A stretch of 64,000 nt of DNA from Adenanthera pavonina (GCA_026686845.1 JAIVEN010000001.1:33472001-33536000), one strand, 5' to 3'. Shown: positions 1-12,617, counted from the first letter of the stretch. Made by a program: numbers and translations. Notes: generated from the sequence alone by a model not told the origin.

Positions 1-500
1 GCAAAAAATTACCATAAATTGTAGAAAAATAACTACCTGATTAATTTGCAATCTAATGGCATATTCTTGCATCTTATGGCCTATGCAATCCTTTCCATGG
101 ATTGATTTCTTCATGGCACAACTTTCTCTCCCTATTCTGCCTCTGGGTTGAAATTTTCAACAAGAAAATAGAGGGAAAATAGCCACTAAAATACCTCAAA
201 ATTGCTAAAGGACACAAGAAAAGGGTTGTAAGATAATACCTTGAATTTTTGGGACAAAGCTTGTAATTTTCTCTTCTTCATTTGGCTACCACTAAGTCAT
301 GACTTCTCTCCCTCTTTTCTCACTATTTCTACGTGAATATGGCTGAGGATGATGTCCAATATGGCTTAAAATGATAAATATATAATAATAAGTAAGTTTA
401 GTTAGTAATTAAAGTAACTTGGGTTATTTTTTAGTAAAAGTTTTTCCAAAAATCAAATGTGTTCCACCCTCTTTTTGACCAAAAATTACTTCATACAGTT
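1..500 (-). repeat. Fragment of long LTR family T, minus strand
   Basis: This stretch aligns by eye with about 57630-58150 and with the reverse complement of the complete T LTR at 15135-18665. Shared landmarks are the run around a cATGGatt..cATGGc block near 105-117 and the tract near 455-500. No coding potential is seen. The right boundary is uncertain (about 480-540), because sequence typical of the copia element's ORF3 leader begins there. It may be the left (3') LTR of the minus-strand gypsy element at 4800-9440, which is an inference from orientation and position. Confidence 0.6.
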
Positions 501-597
501 TAATGGACTAGAACTATAACATCCCAAGAATACTCAACCCTCTTTTTGGCCTATTCTAAACCTCTTTCACCTTTCCAAATCATCTGGAATTACTATT

Positions 598-2728
598 ATG
601 GCTAAGACTAAGGGAGGAAATCAAGGGGAACGACCACAGCATAACGTGAAATCCAAATATACTTCAAAATCTCCAAGTCAAGGGAAAAGAAAAGCTTAAG
701 CTAGGCTAATTATTCCAACAAAGAAGCCTAGAACACCAAAACCAAAGGAATTCCAGAATCTAAACCTCAGGCTAACACTCACGTAAGTTCATCTGCTACT
801 GAGTTTGAACAAGCTTTAATTATAGATGAGCTTATTAGTATAAGAATTTTGAAGGAGTCATATGAGGCTGATTTTAAGAAACGTAAGGTAGTCAAGCCTC
901 ACTTTGTTATATTAGAAGAATTCCTTGTGAGAAACAAGTTTGATTTTGATAGGCTGTTAGAAAACTATATAGGATTGATAGAATTGAAGGAATATTATAA
1001 TGAGGAGGTTGTACGTGCTTGGTACAATTCTTTGAGGATTAACAATGAAATAAAGGTGTTTGAAGTAAGACTGAGGAAAAGATGGATAGTCATACACCCT
1101 GACTTACTGTCTGAAATTCTAAGTTTGCCTACTAGAGGAATAAGGGTGAACATTGACACTTCAAAGTATCCCGTTGAAAATGAAACTGTTAATGAAGACA
1201 CTGAGGGAGAAGCTAACTACAAATGGAGCACAATAGTCTCAAGGCTGCTTAGGCAAAGGCAAAATGTGCCTTCTAAGGGGAAAATAGCTCTAACTCTTTT
1301 GAGTGTTGAGAACAGGGTTCTCCATTACATTATCTCTCGTACGTTCTTTAACAAGAGTAGAGGCTTCAATTATCTGTTGAGAGGAGAATTTCAAGTCATG
1401 CTACTGCTAATAAAGGGAAAACTAGTAAATGTGGTGGATATCATCCTGCAGAGGATGTAGATAGCTAGAACCTACAGACAAGACACACAATTGCCATATG
1501 TGCATATTATCACCAAAATCCTAAAGTTTCACAACATTTTGCATGTTGAGAAAGACCCTCCACTACTTCGAGAAGAGTTTAGTGAGAAAGTTCTACAAAA
1601 GATGGGAATAAGTCTGGAAAATGACAGATGGATTGACAAGAAAAAGGATACTAAAGCAGGTTCTAAGTCCACAGCTGCTTTAAAGAGTCTTACAGTTGAT
1701 GATTCCAGTTCTCCTCCATCCACACCTTCTGAATCAAATCTGCCCTTGGATCCTGAACCTCCTACCTTAACTCCTACTCCAAGCAAACCTGATGAAATCT
1801 AGCTGCTGATCTTCCTACACCCTCTAACATTCTTACCTTACACCAAAATCTATTTCGAATTGCCATGGCCACCAAGAAAGAACACAAAGAAGATATGATC
1901 AATCTTAGGTATATCATTACTGAGATGCAAGAAAAATTTTAGACCAAATTTGAAAGTCTTACCCAAGAAGTGAAACTCCTACATGAGAAAATAGCCTCTG
2001 GTGTCCCTCAGCCCTCATCTTCACTACTCCAACCTCCTTCTCCTACCTACACTGAACCTACTACTTCTACGCAATCCCCACTTGATGATTTAGCCATTCC
2101 CTCCACCTCTAAGTCTCCTGCTCTATCAGAGGATCTAGGTCTTAACCTAGATTATGGACTTGAGGAAGAAACTGTCAAGGATCAGGATAGAGCTTTAGTT
2201 CTCTTGCCTGAAGGTGACTTCATTCACCAAATTTACCTTCATCACCACAGACAAGAAATTAATGCTCTCTTTCCACCTTTCCCTGACCTTATTTCCTTTA
2301 AGGGCATCAGTTATCTTGCTGAGGCTGCTGTGCAAGAAATCATCACCATTCCCTCTTATTCTGTATCCCTTCCTACTATCTCACCACCTCATGTGATGCT
2401 TGATATACCTTTCATTCCTATGTTTCCTTTTGTGCTACTTATCCCTACTAATGTGCCACTTCGACCTATCCCAATATCCATTATTCCAGCTCAATCCTCC
2501 ACACTTCCTCTTTCTCTAGAAGAAAGACTTCAAAGAATTAGGGAATGGAAGTGCAAGCTTGATCAGGACATTGCTAGGATAAATGCCAAAGCAACTCACT
2601 TCCCTACTGTTGTTGATGACAAAAAGGGGGACAAAGAAGAGAAAGTAGAAGATAAGGAAAAAGAGAAAGAAGAGAAGAAGGAAAAAGAAAAGAAGAAAAA
2701 GAAGAAATCTAAGAAGAAAGAGACTTAA
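598..2728 (+). pseudogene. Decayed third ORF (sirevirus ORF3, 'putative plant transposon protein' type), element 0
   Basis: The start at 598 aligns with the ORF3 ATG of the other copies (MAKTK.. against MARVK..). Three open stretches remain: 849-1460, 1491-1802 (same frame, separated by a stop after LQRM) and 1970-2728 (another frame). Conserved landmarks shared with 20627-22823 and 52608-54779 are KxxVKPHxVxLEEFL, EVVRAWYNSL, VLHYIISR and a proline-rich middle. The tail (from about 2620) is extremely rich in Lys and Glu. The product has no established function; in sireviruses this position, between RNase H and the 3' LTR, holds an extra or 'env-like' ORF. There are at least two frameshifts and several stops, so it is not functional. 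Confidence 0.75.
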
Positions 2729-3000
2729 CTAAATTTATTGCTTTGTTGTAACTAAACTTGTTGACTTGTTGTTTTCATTTAGTTGTTTTGATGTGTTTAT
2801 GTACCTGTATGCTTCTGCACTTGTAATGCTGCTTATAATATAATGAATTTCTTTCTGTGAACCTTGTCCACGCTTAATGTTCTTTGTTCTGAATAATATG
2901 CACTACATTATTTAACTCCATTTATACTATGCATATATTGAAGGGGAGCTTTATGTAAACCCAAGTATTAATAATACGTTTAACTTGTTTTGTCATCATC

Positions 3001-3014
3001 AAAAAGGGGGAGAA
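3001..3014 (+). other. Polypurine tract of element 0
   Basis: AAAAAGGGGGAGAA lies immediately before the 3' LTR, the expected site for plus-strand priming during reverse transcription. The identical tract precedes the LTRs at 23143 and 55083. Confidence 0.85.
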
Positions 3015-4799
3015 TATTAATTTAGTTCATTTTGATGATTCTAAACAAATGAGCTTGGAAATCCCATATCAAAGGAACTTAAGCAAATGAAGAACAAAGT
3101 TGGAGTTTCTTAAAGATTGAAGAATTATTTCACATATTTTTAGGAAGCCATTTGTAAAAGAAGTTAGTTAAGCTTTGAATTTCAATTCACCCAATATTAA
3201 ATGAGATGTCTAAATGAATGATTAATGATTAGCTCATGATTTCAAAATGGTTTTCATAAAAAGAGCTATCTTATAAGGATAAAGTTTTAATCTCAAAAAT
3301 GTTTCTAAGTGTTCAATTTGTTTTCATGAAAATGTTTCAACTCATAAGGATAAATTCCCAAGTTCAAAGATGTTTCTAAGTGTCTACCTTATCTTTATGA
3401 AAATGTTTTACCTTATGCGCATAACCATTAAAGGTTATGAGGATAAAGACTCAATCTCAAAACATTTTCAAAGTCCATTCTTCAATTCATGAAAAGGGAT
3501 TGAGGTTATCCTCATAACACAGCTTGAGAACTATGCTCTCAAGTCTATTTAGATGATTATCCTGATAAAGTGGGCATCTTATTCACATAAGAGAGTGAAC
3601 AATGAAGCCCAATTGTACTGTACAACCCATTATTTATATAACCTAGGGAGGTTATCCACAAAACATGTATCACATAGCACTTGGACTCTTCTCTGTTAAA
3701 AGGTTATCAGCATAACCTATGTTTTAGAGTACTTAGACTTTTCTTGGATAAACAGGTTATCCACATAACTAAGGGAGATTATTCGCATAACCTATATTTT
3801 AGAGCACCTGTACTTTTCTCAGTTAAACAGGTTATTCGCATCATCTAAGAAGGTTAACTGTATAACCTATGTTACATAACTCATGCTCTTCTTTAGCAAA
3901 AAGGGTTATCCGTATAACCCTGGGAGGTTATCCTAATAACCCAAGTGTTACAAAAACTCAGTTTGGGAAAAACTTAATGTTATCCTAACAACTGAGTAGG
4001 TTTTCATGGAAATGATTTTGAGCTAAAACTTAGTCATTTTGAGAACCATGTTATCCGCATAACCTAGTTAGGTTATTCACATAATGAAAGCTCTAAGTTG
4101 AAAACAAAAGCAACTAGTTACCCGTTATTCACATAACCTGAAGAGATTATCTGCATAACATCTGTTAGATGCATTTAATGCAGTAGGTGAATGGTTATTT
4201 TTCTGAAAGCAATGGCTAATCTTTGCTTCCAATGGATAGTTTTGTTCCAAAGCTATAAATAAGGCCTCATTTAAGATGTTGAACGATAAGAAAAATAAAA
4301 AATACAGAAAAACTCTACTAATTTAATTTCTGATTCATTTAAAGCTTACCTACCCTATGTTTAACTCATTCATTATACTTAAATTTACATATCCACTCTT
4401 TTGAGAGATAATCTTTATTCTGTATACTTCTACACACTTGTAGATAATGCTTAGTGTGAGATTACACTAAGGGAATTGTACTTGCTCTTAAGTGAGAAGA
4501 GTGAGAGAGATTTGTTCAGCTCAAAGTTCAAGCTGGTATTATACTGTGGTCATTGTAAAAACCCATTCAAATCTTGCAAGAGATAGTGGAGAAATCTCAA
4601 GTGATGGCTTGAGGACTGGACGTAGGTCAAGTGGAGTAGACCAAACTAGGATAAATCATTGAGTCTTCTTCTCATTGCTCTTTATTTCTTATACTATGTT
4701 TTTCAGTAAACTTTTAGTATCACTGTTGTATTTCCTTTTTACAGAAAAATTTCAAACTTCCCAATTCACCCCCCTCTTGTGAAGCCAACTGAACTAACA
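3015..4799 (+). repeat. 3' LTR of element 0
   Basis: The LTR begins TATTAATTTAG (the TG terminus has mutated to TA) and ends ..CTAACA. A TATA-box-like CTATAAATA lies at 4253-4261, followed by the R/U5-type region found in all copia LTRs here (near-palindromic CCCCCCTCTTGTGAAG close to the end). Unlike the other LTRs, its U3 carries many copies of a short hairpin motif of the type GGTTATCCGCATAACC (about 3640-4160) in place of the CAGACGAA/AAATTCGAATTT repeats. Confidence 0.8.
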
Positions 4800-4800
4800 A

Positions 4801-5332
4801 GACCAAATGGCATGACTAAAATTTCATAATGCCCTTAGCTAGTTTGAAAAGCAATTTTGGGAACTTCATCTGCTTTAACCCATAATTGATGATATCCATA
4901 TCATAAATCAATTTTTGAAAACATAGTAGCTCCTACTAAATGATCTAGTAAATCATTAATTCTAAGTAAAGGATATTTTTTTTTAATAGTAATTTTGTTT
5001 AGTTCCCTGTAGTTAATATATAACCAAAGGCTCCCATCTTTCTTTTTCACAAACAACACTGGAGCACCCCAAGGAGAAACACTTGGTCTAATGAAAACTT
5101 TTTCCAATAGCTCTTTTGTCTATTTATTTAATTCTGCTAATTCAGGTGGTGCCATTCTATATGGTATCTTTGATATTGAACTTGTTTTTGGCACAAGGTC
5201 TATAGAAAACTTAACATCTCTTTCAGGTGGTAAATCTTTAAAGTCCTTAGGAAATCCTTCAAGAAAATCTCTTACTATTGGTATTTCTTCAAATCCCTTT
5301 TCAACCTCAACATTTACTGAAAAGAAAACCAA
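4801..5332 (-). pseudogene. Ty3/gypsy reverse transcriptase, N-terminal part, broken
   Basis: The minus-strand frame reads through the protease-RT linker (..[18 protein letters not shown]..) and the start of RT ([20 protein letters not shown], then [15 protein letters not shown] and FSKIDL). It continues past stops to a YGYHQL and MPFGL equivalent at the very edge of element 0. Stops fall near 5120 and 4901 and in the terminal 100 bases. The catalytic YxDD motif is absent because the frame is cut off at 4800. The family assignment is secure from the motif order; the function is lost. Confidence 0.85.
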
Positions 5333-5466
5333 CTAGGCTTGACATCCTTTCCCCAAGCATCTCTCAGTTTGAGCAGTCGATATGAAATTTAGCTTAGCCT
5401 CAGTATTTAGGACACTTTCTGGAGTAGGTAAGATCAAGGCTTTGTTCTTATAATTAAGGAGAATGT

Positions 5467-7968
5467 TGTAAGGTTTAGTATAACATAAGTTTTGATGATG
5501 ACAAATATAGAGTAATAAGGAATAAATGCATCATATGTATCTGACATATATAATGTTCCTTAAAGAAGTAAAATATGCATTAGCATGTATTTAATTATGG
5601 TTATAATGTATATATCATGCCATATGAAAATATATCCACTGTACTTTTACAATGAATAATATAAGTTGGATATATAAACTGGACTAACTACTTGGTTTGT
5701 AAGTGTAATATATTAAATGTAGGATGATCCAAGTAAAAAAAGTGAGCATTAGAATACAGAAATAAAAATCAATATCATGTCTCACTCAAGAAAGAAGAAG
5801 AGAAAGGATGCTCCAAAAATTGAAGATCAGAAGGAAGCATGTCAAGAAGGAAATGACCAAGTGGAAGTAGAACTCAATATTTGAAAACCTAGTCACTAAG
5901 TATATTTTGTTTTCACTTAGGTCTTGAAGTGGGATTAATCTTTGAAAATTACTTAATCTTGTTACCATATGTTTTAAATAAGTTAGATCAAGTAAATATG
6001 ATGTTAGCATATGTTAAAGTTGAAAAACACTAACTGATAGACAAATTTTGAAGTTAATGCTTGAGTATTTTGTTGAAAATTTAAACTTTATTGATTGAAA
6101 TTTGAAGTTCCAGAGATATCACCTCTGACAGACAAATTTCAAGTGTTGAAATTTGAATTTCTAGTCAAGCATAGTTAATAAAAAGTGCAAAATTCATCTA
6201 AAGTCATGTCAAAGTTCGTTTAAAATTAAAATATAAAAAGAGTTCAAAGTCAATCCCCCTGACAGACAAATTTTGGATTTCAAAATTCAAACTTCAGAAT
6301 AAAACTCTATGATTTACAATTGCATTTTATTAGCTCAAGAAGTTTTGGTTATCAAAGTAATACATTTTTACTTTTAAACTAGTAAAATCTGGTTTTCAAG
6401 AATCTAGAGTTTGACCTTTAATTAATATTTTTAATACATCTCTCAAAATACATATGACTTTGATGCAAAAATTATTTCATATGAGACTAGACTTAATAAG
6501 CTTTTCAAAGAAGGTTATTTAACTCAAAATAAAAGTCATACGAAAAAGCTATGGTCATTTAAAGTTGAGTAGTAAGATATGGATTTTCAGTTTTGACCTC
6601 CTATCATTATTATGATCATATCTCACAGAATTAAATTGTTTTTGATGCGAAACTTCTTGCATTTAAAAGTAGGTATTGAGAGATTTCCAACCATGGGTCA
6701 TTTGTTTAATTTGAAGTTAAAATGAGAGAGTTATAGTTTCTGCAAAATTATCTACAATGCAAAATTCGAAGTTATAGAGATTCCACCTCTGCTAGATGAA
6801 TTTCGGGCCTCCGAAATTTGAATTTCGAAGAGAACTTTTGTGTTATGTTGAGCTTGCCACTGATAGATGAATTTTGGCTTCTAAAATTCAAACTTCAAGT
6901 CTAACAGACAAATTTTGGCTTTCAAAATTTGAATTTCAAAATTCCAGAATGTGAAAATACTTTTGGAACAGCCAACAAACGAATTTCCACATCCAAATTT
7001 CAAATTTCAAAAGGAAAAACTTGTGTTATATTGAGCTGTGCTCTGATAGACAAATTTTAGGCACCAAAATTCAAACTTCAAAGGCACTGTAGCAATATGA
7101 AATAACTGTTTACACTTATCATAAGCACTTTAAACTTGAAAATTTGTATGTTCTAATGTGGGAAATATTTGTCAAGATGAAAATTCAAATTTCACCTTTA
7201 AACAGATGAACTTCGAAGTTCAACGTTAAAGTCTTTAACTTATGGTCTCTGTGAAATTCATCTGTTGACACCCAAAATTAGAATTTTAGAGTGTCAATGC
7301 ATTAAATGTGTTTGATGAACGGCTAGTTTTACAGAGTAACCGTTGGGTAATGTCTCTAACAGCTAGATCTTGTGTCTAACATCTAGTTACACCATAAATC
7401 TATAAATAGAACATCATTTGAACTTATGGGTAACAATCTTAAGAGAGTTTATAGGAAAATGCTGCAATAATTTATAAAATCTTTTTATCATAGCATTGTT
7501 GAAAAAACTCACCTCAAGAAAGTGAGCTTTCAATGTATTATCTACTCTTCAAGAGAGTTTTCATTCTGTAAACATTTCTTTCTACATATTCTTGGTAGAA
7601 TCTTAGTACGGGGAAACACTAAGGGATTTACATATCTTGTAAGGGTATGGGGAGAGTGACTTCACAAGTGCCTACTGAAACTTGTGGGATGTACTAAGGT
7701 TTCACAAGTGCTCGGATCAAACCTGTGGGATATAGTTGAAAATCCCAAGTGGTGGCTTGGAGACTGGATGTAGGCCAAGTGGTTAGCTTAAATCAGTATA
7801 AATTGTTGTGTATTGTTCTTTATCTTTTCTATTTAGTTGTTGTACTTAACTCTCTCTGTTTATCCCTATTTTACTGCACTCTTAGTGAAATTGAGTTATG
7901 ATCCAAAAAGAGTAAAAATCTTGCATCACCCAATTTACCTCCCTCTTTGGTGACCAGCCAACCTAACA
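5467..7968 (+). mobile_element. Solo LTR, sirevirus-related family S2, 5-bp target duplication
   Basis: The LTR begins TGTAAGG and ends ..CCTAACA. It is flanked by perfect 5-bp direct repeats AATGT (5462-5466 and 7969-7973), which proves insertion followed by LTR-LTR recombination. A TATA-like CTATAAATA is at 7400-7408. The downstream block with 'GTGGTGGCTTGGAGACTGGATGTAGG' similarity relates it to the other copia LTRs. At 2.5 kb it is longer than the A/B/C LTRs, and it is filled with GACAGACAAATTTTG and AAATTTGAATTTC-like repeats. It interrupts the gypsy element between protease and RT. Confidence 0.85.
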
Positions 7969-8039
7969 AATGTTATTTGTGGAAAGCCAGTTCATGACTA
8001 TTATGACATCTATATTTGGCAATGGCATGTATATAAGAT

Positions 8040-8672
8040 CTAGTGGGTGCAACAATGCTCATATTGTACAATACAATTTAAGTAGACATGGGATGTAATG
8101 GCATGGTTACCCGTAGGTATGGACACATAAAGATCATAAGGTAACTTAGTAATATGCAGACCCAATCCTTTAGCATACTTATAGGAAATAAATGAATGAC
8201 TAGCACCTGAATCAAATAAGGTATATACAAGATAATCATTAACTTTAATCATACCTTCTATAAGATCAGGTGATTGTCGAGCCTCAAGCTGTGTAAGAGC
8301 AGAGACCCTTCCCTGTGCTTGGGGTATGGTACGAGCCACATCCACTCTACAATCTCTCGTATAGTGCCCAACCTTGCCACATCAGTAACATACATTCTGT
8401 TCGGCTAGGCATGGTCTACCACCATGAGCTTTACCACAGTGATCATATACTGGAGCTTCCTTGGCTTCCCTTTGTTGTGGTTGTAGAACTGGAGGTGATT
8501 CCTGTACTCTTGCCTCCTGTGGCTATCTCTGATTTGCTATTGTCCTTTGTAAGTCCTCAATTACTCGCTGTTATTGATCTAAACAATCCATTATAACCTA
8601 TAGGGGATCAACCTGTTGCATACTCTCTTGTTAAGGAGTGATCTCTCAACTTTGTCTTCTAGTGCGAGCCAT
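8040..8672 (-). pseudogene. Ty3/gypsy gag (internally deleted) and protease, broken
   Basis: On the minus strand an ATG at about 8672 reads MARTRRQS then a stop. Only about 280 bases later comes a CCHC zinc knuckle (CGKVGHYTRDC), followed by an open 101-residue frame (8345-8040). That frame contains the aspartic-protease signature LFDSGASHSFIS, with D-S-G intact. A normal gypsy gag would need several hundred residues between its start and the knuckle, so the central gag has been deleted. The start of the knuckle is damaged by a stop in the C-x-x-C pair. Confidence 0.75.
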
Positions 8673-8939
8673 TCTTATCTATAAAATAATTGAAATTATG
8701 AACATATAGCAATATTACTCAAAGAACATATTTATATAAACATAGTATTTTATTAACATATCAAAACTTTTTATATGTATTCAGGGTCATTCATACATCA
8801 GTCCTTTTTCTTTTAACTATGTTATATGTTCTATCATATACATCACACTATCTATGACTGCCTATACTTTAAATCCAAAATTGCAGTCAACTAAAGTTAT
8901 ATACATATATACATATCTATAGTTAGATACTTTACATCA

Positions 8940-9440
8940 AGTCTAAGAAGAACTAGAGCTATCATGAACATGGGCTGACACTGAATCGTCTTGCGGGTCC
9001 TCTTCCAAGTCCTCCTCAGACTTATATCCCGAATCCTCAACTAGTACTTATTCCCGCACTGGTTGCTGAACTTGATCCATAGAATGTGGTTGTGATCCTG
9101 CCAGGTTTGTCTCAGTCCTCTTCTTGTCAACTAGCTCTAGTCTTAGTCTCTTATGATGAATTAACTCTCTGACACAAGCATGTAGATTTTTAAGGGCAAT
9201 ACCATCTAAGTTCTTCTTTTACTGGCAACCAATATTCCTTATCCTCCAATAATATAGTAAGTACTGTGTCTATCCATGAAGTATCAAGAAATTGTTGACC
9301 TTATGTGTCCATATGGTCATGTAAATCCCTTACTAAATCCAAGAAAGTCAGAATTGGGGAATCCCAAAGGACTCGATGACTCTCAAGGTATATCTTAGTA
9401 ACCATGTCAACCACCTCAAATAACTCACTACCTGAGTTGG
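8940..9440 (-). pseudogene. Coding-like frame upstream of gypsy gag, broken
   Basis: Minus-strand frames here read IPTNSGSELFEVVDMVTKIY, then ..SPILTFLDLVRDLHDHMDT, and downstream an acidic serine-rich tail (..SGYKSEEDLEEDPQDDS..) ending with SSSSS and a stop near 8950. This looks like the extra frame that some plant chromoviruses carry between the 5' LTR and gag; that is my recollection of the family and not a database result. Stops and shifts are present. Its 5' end is replaced by the S2 LTR fragment at about 9441. Confidence 0.4.
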
Positions 9441-10954
9441 TAGGTATGTGGAGGAGTATTGGAATAAAGAAAGGAAAATCAACATCATGTCTCACTCAAA
9501 GAAGAAGAAGAGAAATGATGCACCAAGAATTGAAGATCAAAAGGTAGCATGACAAGAATGAAATGACCACGTAAAAGTGGAGCTTAACTTTTTAAGACTT
9601 AGCTATTAGGTATATTTTATTTTCACTTAAGTCTTAAGGTGATTTAATCTTTGAAATTTTCTTAACCTTATTATCATATGTTTTGAACGAGTTAAATTAA
9701 ACTTGATGTTAGCGTGTGTTAAAATTAAGATATGTTGACTAATAGATGAATTTTACAATTTGACCTATTCTTATTTTGTGCAAAATTGGCACTTTGCTTG
9801 TTGAAATCCAAAGTTACAGAGGTTTTATTTCTAATAGACAAATTTTGGTTTTGAAATTCGAATTTTGTGTTAAGTATAGTTAGTGAAAGTGTGCAAGATT
9901 TGCATGAAGCTTAGTTGAAATTTGACTATTGGTGGAGTTCAAAGTAAGTTCAAAGTCACAGCTTTTGAAAAAAGATCTCTAAGCTTTAAAGTGCAAACTT
10001 TGAAGTGAGAACTTTTGTCTCATGTTGAATATGTCTCTAATAGATAAATTTCAATTTTTGAAATTTGAATTTTGTTCTCTGAAATTTTAATTTTAGTTTC
10101 TAAAATTTGAATTTTGAAGTGCATTGTGAAAACTTAAAGTAATTGTTCAAACACAATAGATGCATTTCAAATATAAAAATTCGCACATACTAACATGGAG
10201 TACCTTTTGCAAACTTGAAATTCAAATGTCACTTTTTAACAGATAAATTTTGAAGTACAACGTTAAACACATAACTATATTGACTTTACGAAATTCATCT
10301 ATTGAGCCTCAAAAGTTGAATGTTAATGTGTCAGACACATTTAATGCAATTTTTTAATGGCTCTTTCTGCAAAGTAATGACAAGAACTTATGTCTAATTG
10401 ATAGATCTTGTGCCTAATGACTAGTTAAGCTAAAAATCTATAAATAGAACTCCATTTGAACTTATGGATAACGAATTTAAGTGAGTGTTATGCCAAAATG
10501 CTGCTGCAATATATAAAATCATTCTATGTGAGCATTCAAAGTTAAACCAACCTCATTAGTGTGAGCTTCAATGTATTATCCACTCTTAAAGATAGTTTCA
10601 ATTTTGTAATCTTTCTTTCTACAACTTCTAGATAGAATCTTAGTGTGGAGAAACACTAAGAGAATTACACATCTTTTAAGGGTGTGGGAAGAATGGCTTC
10701 ACAAGTGCCTACTGAAACTTGTGGGATATATTAAGACCTCACAAGTACCCAAATCAAACTTATAGGATATAGTGAAAATCTCAAGTGGTGGCTTGAGGAC
10801 TGGACATAAACCAAGTGGTTTGGGCTAAACTAGTATGAATCTTTGTGTCTTGCTCTTCATCTTCTCATTTCATCTATCTACTTTATCATACTATGTTCAC
10901 CCCTGTCTTGTTGCATCTCATGGTGAATTTGGGTTATACTTCAAAAGAGGCAAA
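9441..10954 (+). repeat. Truncated S2-type LTR fragment
   Basis: This aligns with the solo LTR at 5467-7968 from its internal 'CAACATCATGTCTCACTCAA' block (9480s against 5775s), through a TATA-like CTATAAATA at 10438-10446, to the region just before the LTR end. About the first 280 bases and the last 40-50 bases of the family are missing. The right edge is fused directly to the T LTR at 10955, so no target duplication can be shown. Confidence 0.7.
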
Positions 10955-12617
10955 TATAACAACTTACTTTTAGGCCCATTTTCCCATATACTTGACCTCA
11001 TTAGAGTCCAATTATGATTGATTAGAAGCTTAAATCACTTAAAAATTAAACAAAATTTTCATTCTTCATGGTACTGTTCACATGACATTTTCGATTTTTC
11101 CTAACTAAATTTGAAAATTCATAACTAATTCTATAGAAATTGTATTGAAGTGATTCAAATCTCTAAAAGTAACCAAAACTTATACAAGGCATGGTACTAA
11201 CATGAATCATTAATAGTCAGAACTCTATTGGAGCAATTTTAGGAAAGCTTATATATCTTTTATTATATAGCTCCAATTGCCTCCAAACTAGTGGCATCTT
11301 AAACCTAAGTCATAGAACTTTTCATACTATGAACCACTGAATTTTTGGGGTAATGTATGATTTTATATTCCCTTTTGTACTTTCCAATACCAATGTTAAG
11401 ACTTCCAATTTTCCAACTATGCCCTGTTCTGAACCCTAATTTTGAAAATTTATCATAAATCATATATTAAGCCAAATTAAGTAATCTTTGGCTCTTTGAA
11501 AAGCTTATTCTTTTATATATCATGCTATGTCTCATATGAACAATACCTACGTTTCTATCAAGATGTTCAAAATGAATCTTTCCATTCACAATTTGGCAAA
11601 ATAAACTTCATAACATGGTCACATCATCATTCATTGTTCCAATTCCTTCTATAACATTTCATAATGCTTTAAGGAACATAATAGCATAGAGATATAGACC
11701 TCAAGATATACACAAGATTATACATAATATCCCTTAATACAATGTCATAGCTTGAATTATCAATTCAAACATTAATGCCCTTTTCTTGCTTCATAACTCC
11801 CTTGTCTTCAATGTCATTGCTTGTACCTAATGTAGTTTTCATTTTGGAAGGGTGAGATTCATTGAATCTCAGTAGCAATCACCATTCACACAATCATATT
11901 ATCACATTGATCATATAATTATTATAAAACATCAAATGAATACTTTTAAACATTTATGCTATAATATTTTACAAAAATATCAGCAGAGTTTTGTTTTGTA
12001 TTTTGGACATCCCGGAGTCTCAAAACATCTCAAATAACTCATCCAACATTCTCAAAGCATCACAAATCATCATATCAAACAATAAGCAAGTAATCAAATT
12101 CATTGAAAATCACATGACAATATAAGGCAAGAATAGGTAAAATTGCTACCTTCTTGAATTCCTTCGCTTTCTACTCTTTGCACACCCTTTCATTGGCCCT
12201 CCATAACTTCTTTGAACCTATATGCATCACCAATTAGGCATAAACCTTTGGTTCTTGGCTTTGCACCGCAAAGGGCGCATCAAACCATTAAAATTTCACT
12301 TTGAAATTCTTTTGGTTTTTCTTTAAACCAATACTTGTATTTAATGTTTTGGCCAATGAGGAATCCATTTTTGGAGTCAAATCATAAAATTCCATCTCTA
12401 AATAGGAACCCTAATTCTCTGAATCTCAGGGGAAAAGAAAGAAAATTGATTTACTTCATAGTACCTCAAACTACTACCATATTCATGCTTTAGGTTACTA
12501 ATCAAGCATTTCTCCTAAGTTTGATGGATGAAAACTCATTCCTTTCTTGTCTTAGATTAGGGCTGAAATATTTAGAGAGAGGGAGGAAAGAGAAAACTTC
12601 ATGGAGCAACTTCAAAT
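10955..12617 (-). repeat. LTR family T, minus strand, part interrupted by element A
   Basis: This is the reverse complement of the 3' half of the T LTR (compare 17000-18665). The edge reads TATAACAACTTACTTTTAG against the terminal TGTAACACCTTACTTTTAG expected from the complete copy. Element A inserted at 12617/12618, and the T sequence resumes for a short way at 24802 (..AAATTACCTTGA..). In orientation it fits the 5' LTR of the minus-strand gypsy element to its left, but the primer-site region has been lost to the S2 fragment. Confidence 0.65.

Larger units (their letters stand above)
540..4799 (+). mobile_element. Truncated sirevirus-type Ty1/copia element (element 0): ORF3 and 3' LTR only
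   Basis: Only the 3' part of a copia element is present: a decayed third ORF, a polypurine tract at 3001-3014 and a full-length LTR. The 5' LTR, gag and pol are absent. It ends exactly inside the RT of a minus-strand gypsy element (the frame stops at the MPFGL-type region at 4801), so it was inserted into that element. A later deletion removed its 5' part along with the rest of the gypsy pol. It is the most divergent copia copy in the window. Confidence 0.75.
4800..9440 (-). mobile_element. Ty3/gypsy internal fragment, minus strand, split by a solo LTR
   Basis: Read on the minus strand the order is an extra upstream frame (about 9440-8950), gag start (8672), CCHC knuckle, protease (to 8040), then after removal of the solo LTR at 5467-7968 the linker and N-terminal half of reverse transcriptase (5332-4801). 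The order PR then RT, with the [24 protein letters not shown] RT start, is that of Ty3/gypsy, most like the chromovirus/Tekay group. Multiple stops and a gag deletion show it is dead. RNase H and integrase are missing. Confidence 0.75.
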
